Source: an uncultured Endozoicomonas sp.
Lineage (GTDB): Bacteria > Pseudomonadota > Gammaproteobacteria > Pseudomonadales > Endozoicomonadaceae
Length of the DNA: 64,000 bases
Direction: 5' to 3'
Assembly (NCBI RefSeq): GCF_947495845.1
Contig: NZ_CANMAO010000002.1
Coordinates: forward strand, 124,001 to 188,000
Shown: piece by piece, positions 21,540 to 31,600 of the stretch
Numbering within the stretch: position 1 is the stretch's first letter
Layout: each line of letters begins with the position of its first letter
Program-made: the position numbers and the translations under genes
The notes under the pieces: model-generated
Databases searched by the model: none
Seen by the model: only the letters and a program-made list of their open reading frames with translations
Told to the model about the DNA's origin: nothing

Positions 21540-21989
21540 ATGCCATACGCAACAGTTGAACAGCTCAGGGAATACGCCACAGCCAGAGGGCTAAGCGTGC
21601 CTGAGTCTGAAAGTGATTGTCTGGAATTGTTGACCGTGGCGCATGACTGGCTAGAGGTGCAGCAGTACAAAGGCTCTCGCGCTGATCCGATGCAGGCTGA
21701 TAGCTGGCCTCGCAGTGGTGCGGTTTTCGATGGCTTTTATCTGCCCTCCGATCAGGTGCCGGCGCTGATTATCAATGCTGAGTGTCAGCTTGCCATTGAT
21801 AGCCAATCGGTTGATTTACTGCCAACGGGCGAAGGCCGAGAAGTTATCAAGGAAAAGGTAGAGGGTGCTATTGAGATGGAATACGCCGAAACCGGCTCAG
21901 GTGCGGTGATACCGCAACCAACTAAAGCCAAGGCAATGATTCGCCCTCTTCTGCTGACTGCTTCCGGCTTTATGGTGTCGCGCCGATGA
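21540..21989 (+). CDS. Head-tail connector protein (DnaT-like family)
   Basis: A 149-aa protein (YATVEQLREYATARGLSVPE) of the kind annotated as putative DnaT-like or head-tail adaptor, with WLEVQQYKGSRADPMQADSW and PSDQVPALIINAECQLA. Expected to close the head below the portal. It follows the capsid gene and overlaps the next gene by 4 nt. Confidence 0.75.
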   Translation: MPYATVEQLREYATARGLSVPESESDCLELLTVAHDWLEVQQYKGSRADPMQADSWPRSGAVFDGFYLPSDQVPALIINAECQLAIDSQSVDLLPTGEGREVIKEKVEGAIEMEYAETGSGAVIPQPTKAKAMIRPLLLTASGFMVSRR

Positions 21990-22342
21990 GTAAGTTCTAT
22001 CAGGACAAAGCTCAAACCGTTATCAAGCTGCTGAAGAAGTTCGGGCAATCCGTTGTTTTGCTTCGGGAAACGAGCGGCGGCTTTGATCCGGTTGAAGGTA
22101 AACCGATTCCAGGCACTACCGAAGAACTGACGTTTAACGGTTTGCTCACTTCGTACAAAAGCAGCCTGATAGATGGATCCACCATTGTTCAGGGTGACAA
22201 GCTGTTATTACTGGATACCAGTCACAAGCCCCAAAAAGGCGACAAGGTGAGATCAGTTGATGGTGACTGGCAGATTGTCAGCATTGATGAAGTTAACCCG
22301 GCTGGCGTTCCTCTGGTTTATCAGGTGCAGGTGAGGCGATGA
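21986..22342 (+). CDS. Head-tail joining protein (stopper candidate)
   Basis: A 118-aa, beta-rich protein (TFNGLLTSYKSSLIDGSTIV then QKGDKVRSVDGDWQIVSIDE) in the usual position of the stopper. The last part GVPLVYQVQVRR is common in this group. Overlaps both neighbours by 4 nt. Confidence 0.7.
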   Translation: MSKFYQDKAQTVIKLLKKFGQSVVLLRETSGGFDPVEGKPIPGTTEELTFNGLLTSYKSSLIDGSTIVQGDKLLLLDTSHKPQKGDKVRSVDGDWQIVSIDEVNPAGVPLVYQVQVRR

Positions 22343-22746
22343 CCAAAAAGAGCTTTTCCGGTGTCGTCAGCTCGTTCAAGTCAGATGCTATCGCTGCCTG
22401 CGGGGATACTCGCAAAGCGGCAACCATCGAGCTATTCAAGAGCGTGATTCTTGATACTCCGGTTGACGAAGGTCGTTTAAAGGGTAACTGGCAAGCGACA
22501 ACCGACAACCCGGCAAGCGGTCAGCTTGATATCTATGACGGGAACGGCGGCGGTACAGTAGCTCTTGCAGTCAAAGCGGTTAATCAGTCAAACGACGATC
22601 AAACGCTATACCTCACCAACAACCTCCCCTATGCGCTGGCTATTGAGTACGGTCACTCTGATCAGGCACCAAAAGGAATGGTCAGGCGCAATATGGCGAG
22701 AATCAGCAGTCTGATTCGTAAAGCAGTCAAGGAGAATAAAATCTAA
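22339..22746 (+). CDS. HK97 gp10-like tail component
   Basis: A 135-aa protein. The segment DTPVDEGRLKGNWQATTDNP followed by NNLPYALAIEYGHSDQAPKGMVRRN is the hallmark of the gp10-like family, which helps close and join the tail. Overlaps neighbours by 1-4 nt. Confidence 0.82.
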   Translation: MTKKSFSGVVSSFKSDAIAACGDTRKAATIELFKSVILDTPVDEGRLKGNWQATTDNPASGQLDIYDGNGGGTVALAVKAVNQSNDDQTLYLTNNLPYALAIEYGHSDQAPKGMVRRNMARISSLIRKAVKENKI

Positions 22747-23147
22747 TGCTTTCTCCTGTTTATTCCGCTCTCAGCAGTCATTTAACCGGGCTTGATCTTG
22801 GCTTGCCGATAGCCTGGGAGAATGTAACACCTCCCGATAAAGTTGGCGCATGGCTGGCGGTAATGTTTATTCCTGCTGAAACTGTCGGCTCAACGCTGGG
22901 CGATGGTGGTCTTGATGAGTCAACAGGCTTCTATCAAGTCGATGCATACGCGCCTACCGGTGAAGGCTGGGCAGAGCTTCACAGCTACGCTGACCAAGTG
23001 CAACGGCACTTTAAAAACGGCCTGCTTCTGAGTCACAACGGGCAAGCAGTACAGATAACCAGCTCAAGCCGCACTGGTGGCAGAGTAGAAAACGGCTGGT
23101 ATCGGCTCACTCTCACAATCAATTGGCGTTCGTACTCTCAACGCTGA
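22746..23147 (+). CDS. Tail terminator protein (DUF4128-like)
   Basis: A 133-aa protein (MLSPVYSALSSHLTGLDLGLPIAWENV). Its length, position before the tail tube gene, and the pattern ESTGFYQVDAYAPTGEGWAE fit the tail terminator family that caps the tail end. The final part YRLTLTINWRS is the family's last strand. Confidence 0.75.
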   Translation: MLSPVYSALSSHLTGLDLGLPIAWENVTPPDKVGAWLAVMFIPAETVGSTLGDGGLDESTGFYQVDAYAPTGEGWAELHSYADQVQRHFKNGLLLSHNGQAVQITSSSRTGGRVENGWYRLTLTINWRSYSQR

Positions 23148-23172
23148 TCTTTCCCTTACAGGATTATTAACA

Positions 23173-24081
23173 ATGACCATTGCTACCGGTGCGCGTCATT
23201 CGATGGCGTATGTGGCAGAGCCTTCCTATGGGCAAACACCAGATACACCAGAGTTAAAACCGATTCGCCACACTTCAACCTCGCTGGCTCTCAGTAAAGA
23301 GACAATCCAGTCTGAAGAACTGCGCTCTGATCGCCAGCTTGCAGCTTTCAAGCATGGCAACAAACAGGTTGGCGGCGATATCAGTTTTGAGTTCAGTTAT
23401 GCCAGCTTTGATGATTTCCTTGAAGCGGTGTTGTGCGGCACCTGGGCAAACGATGAACTGAAAACCGGCGTTACCCGTCGAAGCTTTACCATTGAACGAC
23501 ACTTCTCAGACATTGGGCAGTATCACCGCTTCACGGGTGTAGAGCTTAATGCTCTGAGCCTGTCCGTTGCGCCTAATGCCATGGTAACAGGTACGCTAAC
23601 CGCCATCGGTAAGGGCATGGCGACTGATACCGCTATCGTTACCGGTGCAACCTATGACGCAGCAACCACCAACATTCCTTTTGATTCGTTCTCGGGTGGC
23701 CTGACGGTTAACGGTGCTGAGTCCGGTGTTGTTACCTCCATCGAGCTATCGCTTGAAAACGGGCTTGAAGCTCTGTTCGTGGTTGGCTCTGATGAAACAT
23801 TGCAGCCAAGTATCGGGCGAAGCAACCTGACCGGCTCCATGTCTGTGTATTTTGAAGACAGCAGCATGGTTGATCACTTTATCAATGAGACAGAGCTTGC
23901 GGTTGCTTTCACTCTGGCGGGTGATGGTGGTAGCTATACGTTTACCTTGCCAAGAATCAAGTTTGGTTCTGGTGCGCCAGAGGTGAGCGGAACGGGGCCA
24001 GTCGTTCTGAGCATGGAATTTCAGGCACTCTATGACACAACCGAGCAAACTAACCTGAAAATTGTAAGGGCTGCAGCGTAA
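23173..24081 (+). CDS. Major tail tube protein
   Basis: A 302-aa protein forming the inner tube of the flexible tail. It is beta-rich with Gly/Ser/Thr, and includes two related halves (SLALSKETIQSEELRSDRQL and later SLENGLEALFVVGSDETLQP), typical of the Phage_tail_3-like tube. Position after the terminator and before the assembly chaperones agrees. AGGATT precedes ATG 23173. Confidence 0.83.
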   Translation: MTIATGARHSMAYVAEPSYGQTPDTPELKPIRHTSTSLALSKETIQSEELRSDRQLAAFKHGNKQVGGDISFEFSYASFDDFLEAVLCGTWANDELKTGVTRRSFTIERHFSDIGQYHRFTGVELNALSLSVAPNAMVTGTLTAIGKGMATDTAIVTGATYDAATTNIPFDSFSGGLTVNGAESGVVTSIELSLENGLEALFVVGSDETLQPSIGRSNLTGSMSVYFEDSSMVDHFINETELAVAFTLAGDGGSYTFTLPRIKFGSGAPEVSGTGPVVLSMEFQALYDTTEQTNLKIVRAAA

Positions 24082-24530
24082 TGACTCCGGAAGACTTCTA
24101 TACAAAACCGGCCTGTAACACGCCTCAACGCTTAAAGCTTTACACCATTGACGGTGCTGATTCCGGTGAATGGATAGAGGTCTACGGCATTGATTCTGAT
24201 GCTTATGAGGCTGCACTGGCTGAGACTCAGCAGCAGCTTCTGGCGATTGAAGTAACTACGAGCGTTTACAAGACGAAAGCGCTGGAAGGCGGCAGCACTC
24301 CTACTGAAATGGAGAAGGCCGCTAATGATCTTTTGCAGGTTTCACAGGATCGGCAAGCAATCCTGAAAAGCCGAGAGCTGGAAACCAAAGCCGCGCTTGT
24401 GGCTGGCTGGTCATTTAAGAAAGAGTTCAACAAAGCGAATGTTATGGAGCTGCTACGCAACTCTCCGGCAATTGCTCAGAGTTTGGATAGCTTTATAACA
24501 AACCGGCTGAACTTTCTTAAAAAAAAATAG
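24081..24530 (+). CDS. Tail assembly chaperone, short form (gpG-like)
   Basis: A 149-aa protein ending in LNFLKKK right at a run of nine As and a TAG. In lambda-like phages gpG and its frameshifted form gpGT chaperone the tape measure during tube assembly. It starts one base inside the tail tube stop. The helical middle (TEMEKAANDLLQVSQDRQAI) and the tail cluster position agree. No sequence family is named; the slip site and neighbours carry the call. Confidence 0.8.
   Translation: MTPEDFYTKPACNTPQRLKLYTIDGADSGEWIEVYGIDSDAYEAALAETQQQLLAIEVTTSVYKTKALEGGSTPTEMEKAANDLLQVSQDRQAILKSRELETKAALVAGWSFKKEFNKANVMELLRNSPAIAQSLDSFITNRLNFLKKK
24519..24527 (+). other. Programmed -1 ribosomal frameshift site (A9)
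   Basis: The end of the short chaperone reads CTT AAA AAA AAA TAG. A slip of one base back on the A9 run bypasses the TAG and continues in the frame that ends at 24844. The pattern contains the A AAA AAA slippery heptamer and occurs exactly where siphophages recode gpG to gpGT. Confidence 0.8.
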
Positions 24531-24844
24531 ACCGGCTTATCAAGTGGGCTGAAGCTGAGGCGGTTTTGATAAAGCCGCCAAAAGGCGACAAAAGCCCGTT
24601 AAAGGCTCACTTGCTCAAGGTATACGAATCTACAGGGATAAAGCCAAAACAGTTACAGGAGCAGCCAGAAAAGCCGTCAGAGCTTGAATATATTATTGGT
24701 TGGTTCTACTCGCTGCACAATGCGACAAAAGGCGCGATTACTTACACAGAGATTTACCACTGGGCAAAGCTGACCAAGGTCAATATAAGAGCCTGGGAGG
24801 TTGCAGTTATACAACGACTGTCGGTAGCATTCAGCAGGATATAA
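24528..24844 (+). CDS. Frameshift extension of the tail assembly chaperone (gpT-like)
   Basis: The -1 frame after the A9 run reads on through DRLIKWAEAEAVLIKPPKGD to the stop at 24842-24844, adding about 105 residues to the short form. A separate start (ATG would begin only mid-frame) and lack of a ribosome binding site support expression as a fusion. The fused gpGT-like protein should bind the tape measure and tail tube subunits. The ending (HWAKLTKVNIRAWEVAVIQR) is helical. Confidence 0.75.
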
Positions 24845-24872
24845 TTTCTATTTGTACTGAATGGACAATTCA

Positions 24873-25220
24873 ATGAAACGATTCTGTATTTTGCTTATTG
24901 CTGCTGTTTTGGCTGGCTGTACTACTACCTCTGAAGTTGGCAGGCCGATCAATCAGGTTTCTGTTGCTCAAATCGAAAAAGGCAAAACCACAAAAGAAGA
25001 TATTTTTCTGGCCTTTGGTCAGCCTTATTCAACCATGAGTGATAGTGAAGGCCGTGAAACATGGCTGTATATGTATGGGCAAAGCAGCTACAGCATGTTT
25101 AATCCTGCTTCTATGGAAAGTACGGGTTCATCTCTGACAGTTGTTATGAAAAACGGCGTTGTAGAAAGCTACGCTACTGCGGGAACGGTATTGCCTGAAA
25201 CCAAGGTAACAACGCAGTAA
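24873..25220 (+). CDS. BamE/SmpA-like lipoprotein, cargo gene in the tail cluster
   Basis: A 115-aa lipoprotein: MKRFCILLIAAVLAGC is a signal peptide with lipobox LAGC. The mature part has SVAQIEKGKTTKEDIFLAFG then YSTMSDSEGRETWLYMYG, the two-helix, beta-sheet pattern of the BamE/SmpA/OmlA domain. BamE acts in outer-membrane protein assembly. In a phage tail cluster such a gene is a likely lysogeny cargo gene (moron). It could alter the envelope or exclude other phages. A terminator follows it. ATG 24861 is an alternative start. Confidence 0.75.
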   Translation: MKRFCILLIAAVLAGCTTTSEVGRPINQVSVAQIEKGKTTKEDIFLAFGQPYSTMSDSEGRETWLYMYGQSSYSMFNPASMESTGSSLTVVMKNGVVESYATAGTVLPETKVTTQ

Positions 25221-25246
25221 TCACAAACAGCAAAGATTTAAACAAG

Positions 25247-25269
25247 CCCGGTCTTTACCGGGTTTTTTT
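25247..25269 (+). terminator. Intrinsic terminator after the lipoprotein gene
   Basis: CCCGGT pairs with ACCGGG around CTTT, followed by seven Ts. It isolates the lipoprotein gene from the tape measure gene. Confidence 0.85.
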
Positions 25270-25283
25270 ATGCCTGGTGAAAC

Positions 25284-27452
25284 ATGAGCGAAACAGCCAA
25301 CTTACAGATTCGCGTTGAGTCGAAAGGCACAAAACAGGCCGAGCGCGAACTAAAAGGACTTGAAAAACAGTCAGCCAGAACCGAGCAGGCATCAGACAAG
25401 CTGGCTGGATCAGTCAAGGCTGCAGGTGGTGCCATTGCTGGATATTTCACAGTGCAGGCGGCTATTGGCGTTTTAAAGACTGCTGACAGTTTTAACCTGT
25501 TGCAAAAGCGAGTCGAGCGGCTTGCTAACAGTGCAGTGGATGGGAAGGTTAAATACAAAGCCCTGACTGATATCGCAATCAAAACAGGTTCAGACCTTAA
25601 GACAACTATCGGGCTATGGGAAAACCTTGATCAAACCCTTGGCGAACTTGGTAAGTCCGATGCTGACATTATCAAGCTGACTGAAAACCTGAATAAGCTT
25701 GGCATTATTGGCGCGTCTTCTTCTGAAGAAATGTCTGCAGCTATGCGCCAGTTTGGGCAGGCAATGGCTGGCGGTGTTCTGAGAGCTGAAGAGTTCAACA
25801 GTATCATTGAAAACACTCCGGAAGTTGCCCGCGCCATGGCTCGCGGTATGAATATGAGCATGGGCGAAATGCGTGCAGCCATGCTGGATGGCGAGCTGAC
25901 TGCTGATAAGGTGTTTGAAGCTTTAATGTCTCAAACCGAGTACGTCAATGAAGAGTTCGGCAAAATGCCGCGCACCATTGGTCAGGCATCCGAAGCACTG
26001 ACCACCAACTTCGGTAACGCTGTTGCAGAGCTTGATAAACAGATTGGCGGTTCTTCGTTTTTCGTCAAATTCCTTGATGCCTTGTCAGAGACAGCCAGTG
26101 ACGTCGGTGAAGGCTTTAAAAACTGGGATGTAATGACCGCTCAGGCTTCATTGAATCGCCTCAATATTGAACTGACAAAGCAGCAAGACCTTGTAAACAA
26201 CCTCAAACAAACTGTTGAAGATGGCGGTATGGGTGGGCTGTTTGCTCAGGGCAGGCTTGATGAAGAGTCTCAAAAGCTCGATGAAATCAAGGCAAGGGTA
26301 GCGGATACCAAGAAGCTACTGAAAACCGAGCAAGACAAAGTGGCGGTTGATGTTGAAATCTCCACAACCAGCACAGAAACCAGCATCAAGAAAACCGGTG
26401 GCAGCGATACAGGCGCTCAAGACAAGGAAGACAAAGAGGCAGAAAGGGCGGCAAGGCAGCTTGCAATGCAGAAAGAATCGGCCTCTCAATGGCTTGATAC
26501 CATCAAGCAAAGAAACCTTGATGAAGTAGCCCTTCTGGATGAAAAAGAGCAGCAGGAATTAGCAAAGCTCGATTCATACCGAGAGCAAAGACTGATCAGC
26601 GAGCAAGAATACTCTGACGGAATGATTGCCATTGGTAACAATTATTCGGCGCAACATGCAGAGCTTGCTGAAGCAAGGTTAGAAAACGATAAATCAAACC
26701 TTCAGCTATTCATAGAAGACGCTGAAGCACAAATGCAAACCTTTGAGGGTATGTGGGGCAATGTCTTCACAAACTTTACCGAAGGGTTTGCCAACGCAAC
26801 GGCTGATGCCATTGTTGACGGTGAAGACTTCGGCGATGCCATGGCAGGAGTCGCTTCAGGTCTAGCCAAGTCAATGATTGCAGCGTTGATTGAGATCGGC
26901 GCTCAGAAAGTCGTGCTTGCTGCACTGGAAAAGACGCTGGGCTTAACTGCTGCAACGGGTTATGTGACGGCTGTCACTGGTGAGGCGACCGCACAAACGG
27001 CAATGGCTGCGCTTAATGCGTTCACCTCTACAGCGGCTATTCCAATAGTCGGCCCTGCTATGGCTCCGGCAGCGGCAGCAGCAGCTACGGCAGCAGCAAC
27101 GCCAATGGCAGCATCGGCAATTGCTGCGGCAAGCTCAACTCTGGCGGGCAGTCGCTCCCACGGTGGTCAGGTAATGGGCGGCTCTTCTTATCTGGTTGGT
27201 GAGTTTGGCCCCGAAGTCTTAACGGTTCCCGGTAACGGTGCAGGCTCGGTTACGCCAAATCATAAGCTGGATCAGGGCGGCAAAGGTGGCGTTAATGCCA
27301 TTACCCTATCGCCTCAAATCGTTGTCGAGTCCGGTGCGAGTCAATCCAATGATGAGTATCTGGCTGAAAACATATCGGCTCAGGTGTTCAACATGATTCT
27401 GAGCGATCTTAACGCGGGTGGCGTTCTCTCAAGATCAATACGAGGTCGGTAA
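25284..27452 (+). CDS. Tail tape measure protein
   Basis: A 722-aa protein that sets tail length and is ejected ahead of the DNA. The N-terminal region (LQIRVESKGTKQAERELKGL, then the block around SFNLLQKRVERLANSAVDGK) matches the tape-measure N-terminal domain. The centre is helical. Hydrophobic, Ala-rich segments (about 560-625) are typical. About 0.15 nm per residue gives a tail near 108 nm (rule of thumb). The last part (SRSHGGQVMGGSSYLVGEFG) is a shared tape-measure ending. Confidence 0.93.
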   Translation: MSETANLQIRVESKGTKQAERELKGLEKQSARTEQASDKLAGSVKAAGGAIAGYFTVQAAIGVLKTADSFNLLQKRVERLANSAVDGKVKYKALTDIAIKTGSDLKTTIGLWENLDQTLGELGKSDADIIKLTENLNKLGIIGASSSEEMSAAMRQFGQAMAGGVLRAEEFNSIIENTPEVARAMARGMNMSMGEMRAAMLDGELTADKVFEALMSQTEYVNEEFGKMPRTIGQASEALTTNFGNAVAELDKQIGGSSFFVKFLDALSETASDVGEGFKNWDVMTAQASLNRLNIELTKQQDLVNNLKQTVEDGGMGGLFAQGRLDEESQKLDEIKARVADTKKLLKTEQDKVAVDVEISTTSTETSIKKTGGSDTGAQDKEDKEAERAARQLAMQKESASQWLDTIKQRNLDEVALLDEKEQQELAKLDSYREQRLISEQEYSDGMIAIGNNYSAQHAELAEARLENDKSNLQLFIEDAEAQMQTFEGMWGNVFTNFTEGFANATADAIVDGEDFGDAMAGVASGLAKSMIAALIEIGAQKVVLAALEKTLGLTAATGYVTAVTGEATAQTAMAALNAFTSTAAIPIVGPAMAPAAAAAATAAATPMAASAIAAASSTLAGSRSHGGQVMGGSSYLVGEFGPEVLTVPGNGAGSVTPNHKLDQGGKGGVNAITLSPQIVVESGASQSNDEYLAENISAQVFNMILSDLNAGGVLSRSIRGR

Positions 27453-28051
27453 TGGCTGATATTTATAACTGGCCTAGCGAGCTTATACCTCAAGAAAATG
27501 AGTTCTATCTTGAGGCGGTAACTCGCTTTTTTGAGAGTCCGTTTACTGGTGATTCTCAGACAATGGAAGTTCCCGGCGCAAAGTGGAAAGCAAAGCTCAA
27601 ATTTTCAAAGCTTGGAGCTGAGAGGCTGCGGTTGCTTGAAATTACGTTGCTTCAGCTCAGAGGTGCGGCTAACCGGATCAAGATTACCGATCACGCCATA
27701 GCTAGAGCTGGCGTTGGTGGTAATGCTACGGTTGACGGTGCTGGGCAGTTGGGGCGCGTTCTGATGGTTAAGGATGCAACGCCATCTGTTGAGTACCTGA
27801 AAACCGGTGATTACTTTGAGGTTAACGGTGAGCTTAAACGCATGATTGCTGATGCCTTCACAGATAGCTATGGAAAAACTTCATTGCGATTTGAGCCAGC
27901 ATTGCGAAAAGCTCCACCCAATAACAGCCAGGTAATCACAGATAACCCGTCAGCCATTTTCAGGCTTGAAAAAGATTCAGGCAGTAAAACTCAGAGGCAG
28001 TCATTGATAGGTAATGTGACGCTCAACTTCGTAGAGGTTATACGTCAATGA
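27452..28051 (+). CDS. Distal tail/tip protein
   Basis: A 199-aa protein (MADIYNWPSELIPQENEFYL) whose opening matches phage minor tail proteins located directly after the tape measure. It is beta-rich, with SVEYLKTGDYFEVNGELKRM in the middle. Probably forms the start of the tip complex. It overlaps the tape measure stop by one base and the next gene by 4 nt. Confidence 0.7.
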   Translation: MADIYNWPSELIPQENEFYLEAVTRFFESPFTGDSQTMEVPGAKWKAKLKFSKLGAERLRLLEITLLQLRGAANRIKITDHAIARAGVGGNATVDGAGQLGRVLMVKDATPSVEYLKTGDYFEVNGELKRMIADAFTDSYGKTSLRFEPALRKAPPNNSQVITDNPSAIFRLEKDSGSKTQRQSLIGNVTLNFVEVIRQ

Positions 28052-28617
28052 CAACGCCATTAGAAACAGCCTTGGCGCGTGATGATGTGCGACTGGCTTT
28101 TGCTGTTGAAATCCAATGGCCTGAGATAACCGCTCGATTCCATACCAGTCTTGGTGATCTTACTCTTGATGGAATGACATTCTCAGGTGTTGGCGCTCTT
28201 GGAGAGATCGGAACGATTAAGGAAAACTCCGGTAATTCTCCAACTCAGATAGATATCACCTTATCAGGCTTTGACGACTCGCTACGAGGTGAGGTGATGC
28301 GTGCTCGATACCATGGGCGGCCTGTAACTGTCTGGCTTGTGTCGTTGGATGATGATCATCAGCCAGAAGCTTCTGAGATTGTTTTTAGAGGCAAGATCAT
28401 TGACGCAAAGGTCAAGACGGGAAAGCAGAACTCTATCAAGGTAAAGGCCTCAAACCGCTTTGAAGACTGGGATAAAAAGCGTTCTGACCGGTTTAACGAT
28501 GAGTCACAGAATGCCAGGCATCCGGGCGACCGTGTTTTTAAGTACGTATCTGATACAGCAAAGCGAGAAATAACCTTTGCTGGAAAGAAAACAGAATTTA
28601 ATTTGAGAGCAAGTTAA
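28048..28617 (+). CDS. Tail tip assembly protein (DUF2163-like)
   Basis: A 189-aa protein. It has AFAVEIQWPEITARFHTSLG and the segment IDITLSGFDDSLRGEVMRAR, typical of tip or baseplate-hub proteins of siphophages. The final part (KVKASNRFEDWDKKRSDRFN) is basic. Expected to join distal tail and the central tip protein encoded next. Confidence 0.65.
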   Translation: MTTPLETALARDDVRLAFAVEIQWPEITARFHTSLGDLTLDGMTFSGVGALGEIGTIKENSGNSPTQIDITLSGFDDSLRGEVMRARYHGRPVTVWLVSLDDDHQPEASEIVFRGKIIDAKVKTGKQNSIKVKASNRFEDWDKKRSDRFNDESQNARHPGDRVFKYVSDTAKREITFAGKKTEFNLRAS

Positions 28618-28619
28618 TT

Positions 28620-31600
28620 ATGCTGCCTTCTGTTGTTGATAGCGTGGTCAGTGCCAGTTCTGCCCCTTCTTCGCTGCTGATTAATTCCGTTATGGGGTTT
28701 TCTTCTCCTGCTGCGGTATTGAATCCGGGCAGGAAAAGCAGCAAAGGCACAGCGCCAGAACATCGGCGGCAGGTTGTGCGCGGCGCGATGATTCCCATGG
28801 TTGGGGTTCTTGGTAAAACGCTGGTTTCTGGCGTTGCTGTTCATGCTACTGGTGTCGGTGGATGGCTTCATGTTGTGCTTGCTCTGGCTGGTCACAAATA
28901 TTCAGGAAAAGCCGTTATCAATGATGCTCCCTATTTCCTGAAAGATGAGCACAAGATCAATCTGACTCGCAGATCAACGGCGGGAGGCTCATATTTTACC
29001 TATAACGGAAATGGGATAAATATTGCTGTCTACGATGGTGGGCAAACCGATGTAAGCCATTTACCAACTCTGCAATCTGCAGGTTGGTCAAATGATATGA
29101 TCGGCAATGGAATTGTTCTTGCACATATCCATCTTAGAGATGACAAAAAGCTCTATCCAAACGGTTTCCCTGAATTTTCTTTTCTGCTTGATGCTTCAGA
29201 GCGCATAGATAGTCAGCAAGCCCCTTCACTCTCATCTGATGTGATATTGCGGTATCTGAGAAACGATCTCGAAGCAGCAGACTTAGAGATTGACCTTGAA
29301 TCATTTGAAGCTGCAAGAATTGTCTGTAATGAGCCAGTAGTTACAGCGGCAGGTGCAAACGAAAACCGTTATACGGCTGGCGGCGCTTATGATTACGATG
29401 AGGCACACTCAGAAATATTAGAGCGGCTATTGCAGACTTGCGGCGGCAAGCTGGTTTATCAATACGGTAGATTTTCCCTCTATGTGGCAACCTATTACGG
29501 CGAGCCTGTTTTAGAGCTGACTGAGGCTGACATTATTGGCGATGTCGAAATAACGCCAATGCCTGAACGTAGAGACCTTGCCAACATTATCAAAGGCTCT
29601 TATACCGATGCGCTTTCAGGCTACCAGTCTGCTGATTTTCCAGAGGTGGGCAGCGAGCGTTACTTGCTGGAAGATGGTGAAGAGCTTGAGGACGACTTTG
29701 ACCTTGAGTTTGTTCAATCTTCAGATCAGGCACAGCGGCTTGCATCGTTGGAGCTAAACCGGCATAGACTGCTGACACTGAAAGCCCCTTTTAATTTTCG
29801 GGCTTTTCCTGCAAAAGTTGGGCGCATTATTCGGCTGAATACGCCAACTATCGGCTTTAATCACCCCTTTATGGTGGAGTCTTGGGAGTTTGATACCAAG
29901 AAAGGCGTTGCTCTTACTTTGCGAGAAGACTTCGCTGAATTGTGGGGCGACTACATTGGTGCGGTTCCATCAAGACCGCCATCAACAACGCTGCCAGGTG
30001 CAGGCGATATTGACCCACCTTCTAACGGGCAGATTGCAGAATTTCAGCAGTTCGGTGACTGGATAGCAGAGCTTACTTGGAGTCATCCTTTCCCCGGATC
30101 GGTGCAACGCTACTATGTGACTGTTGACCGCATGAAAGCTGATGGCGAAAACTGGATAGCTGAAACAGTCGCAAGCGGTGAAACTACTTCAACTCGATAC
30201 CGTTTTACTGTGCCTACTGACGGTCAATTCAGAGCCATTATCACGGCTGAAAATGCTTACGGTGTGGTATCTGATCCTTATGAGTATTGGTATATCAGCT
30301 CGATTCCAACATTGGAAATTACCGAAATCTCAGCAGAGTCAGTTGATGTTACAGCTTATCCTGCAAGAGCTTTGATCAAGTGGCAGGTAGAAAGGCTGGA
30401 CTCCTTTGACCTTGATACGGTTATTTTTACGGTAGAGACTCGACCTTTCTCCGGTAATGCTTGGCTACCAGTCACAAAAACAAGTTCTGTATCTTGTTGG
30501 GTTGAAGGCTTGGCGCATGGTCAGCATGAAATCAGGGTAAAGGCAGAGCCGCCATTTGGATCAGTGACCGGCTGGCGTGTTGGCTCATTTACTGTTGAAG
30601 CTGTCACAGTTCCAGTAAATCTAAAAGTGGATCCAACAGAGAAAGACTCAACGACAGCAGGCGTTTTGAGCTGGATGGGTGCAGGACAATCATTTGATGT
30701 TGAGATGCGTAAAAATGGCGTCCTATGGGCAGGTGGTAGCGTGTCTACTCGTGAGTGGCAGGTGCCAGCTTGTGAGCCTGGGGTTTATTCGCTGAGGGTT
30801 CGTGCTCGTGCGGGTGATGTGGTTTCTGATTTTGCTGAGCTTGACTGGAAGAGCGCAGAGCTGCCAGCACCAAAAAACCTTGTCTTCAATGTAACGCCAC
30901 AGAATGCAGCATCATCCGGGCTTGTCTCTTGGCAGTCTGGCGGCGCTTCTCAGTTTACATCAGGTTATGAGCTTCATTTGATTGATAATGCAGGCAACAT
31001 TGACCTGAGAACGATTACCCAAGGTACAGAGTATCTGTTACCTGTCGTATTGCCGGGAGCTTATACCGTTAAGGTAAGAGCGGTTTCAACCTCTGGGGCG
31101 TATTTCTCCCCATGGGCAGAAGATAGCGGCAGTATTTCAGGGTTAATGGCTCCAAAAGACTTGAAAGCGGTTGAGTCAATTGTGGGCGCAGGCGCAACAC
31201 TTCAACAATCAATAGCAGTTAGCTGGAAGGCTGGTGACGATCTGGCGCAGTCTTACGAGCTGGAATATCGGCTATTGTCGTCTGATGAATGGTCAGGTGG
31301 TTATTCTGGTGCGGCTACCAGTGCAATACTGACGAGCCTTGCTCCCGGTGACTATTATTTTCGAGTTCGGGCGCGTCTTGCAGGTGTCTCATCGCCTTAC
31401 GCTCAAACATTGGTGACAGTGCAGGGCTTGGAGCGTGCGCCAGACAATATTACAGGCGCTCAGTTTCGGGCTATCTCTTCAACCATTGCCTTGCTCTCTT
31501 GGGATTTAATGAATGATCCAACGGTGTTGACCGGTGGCTCTATTCAGGTGCGTTGGACTTATCACACTGGCAGTGCGGCAACATGGGAGGCAGGTGTAAA

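Noticed and set aside
20285-21670. A 461-codon open frame on the minus strand
   Set aside because: It lies fully opposite the scaffold, capsid and connector genes, has Cys/Ser-rich composition typical of antisense frames and no ribosome binding site.
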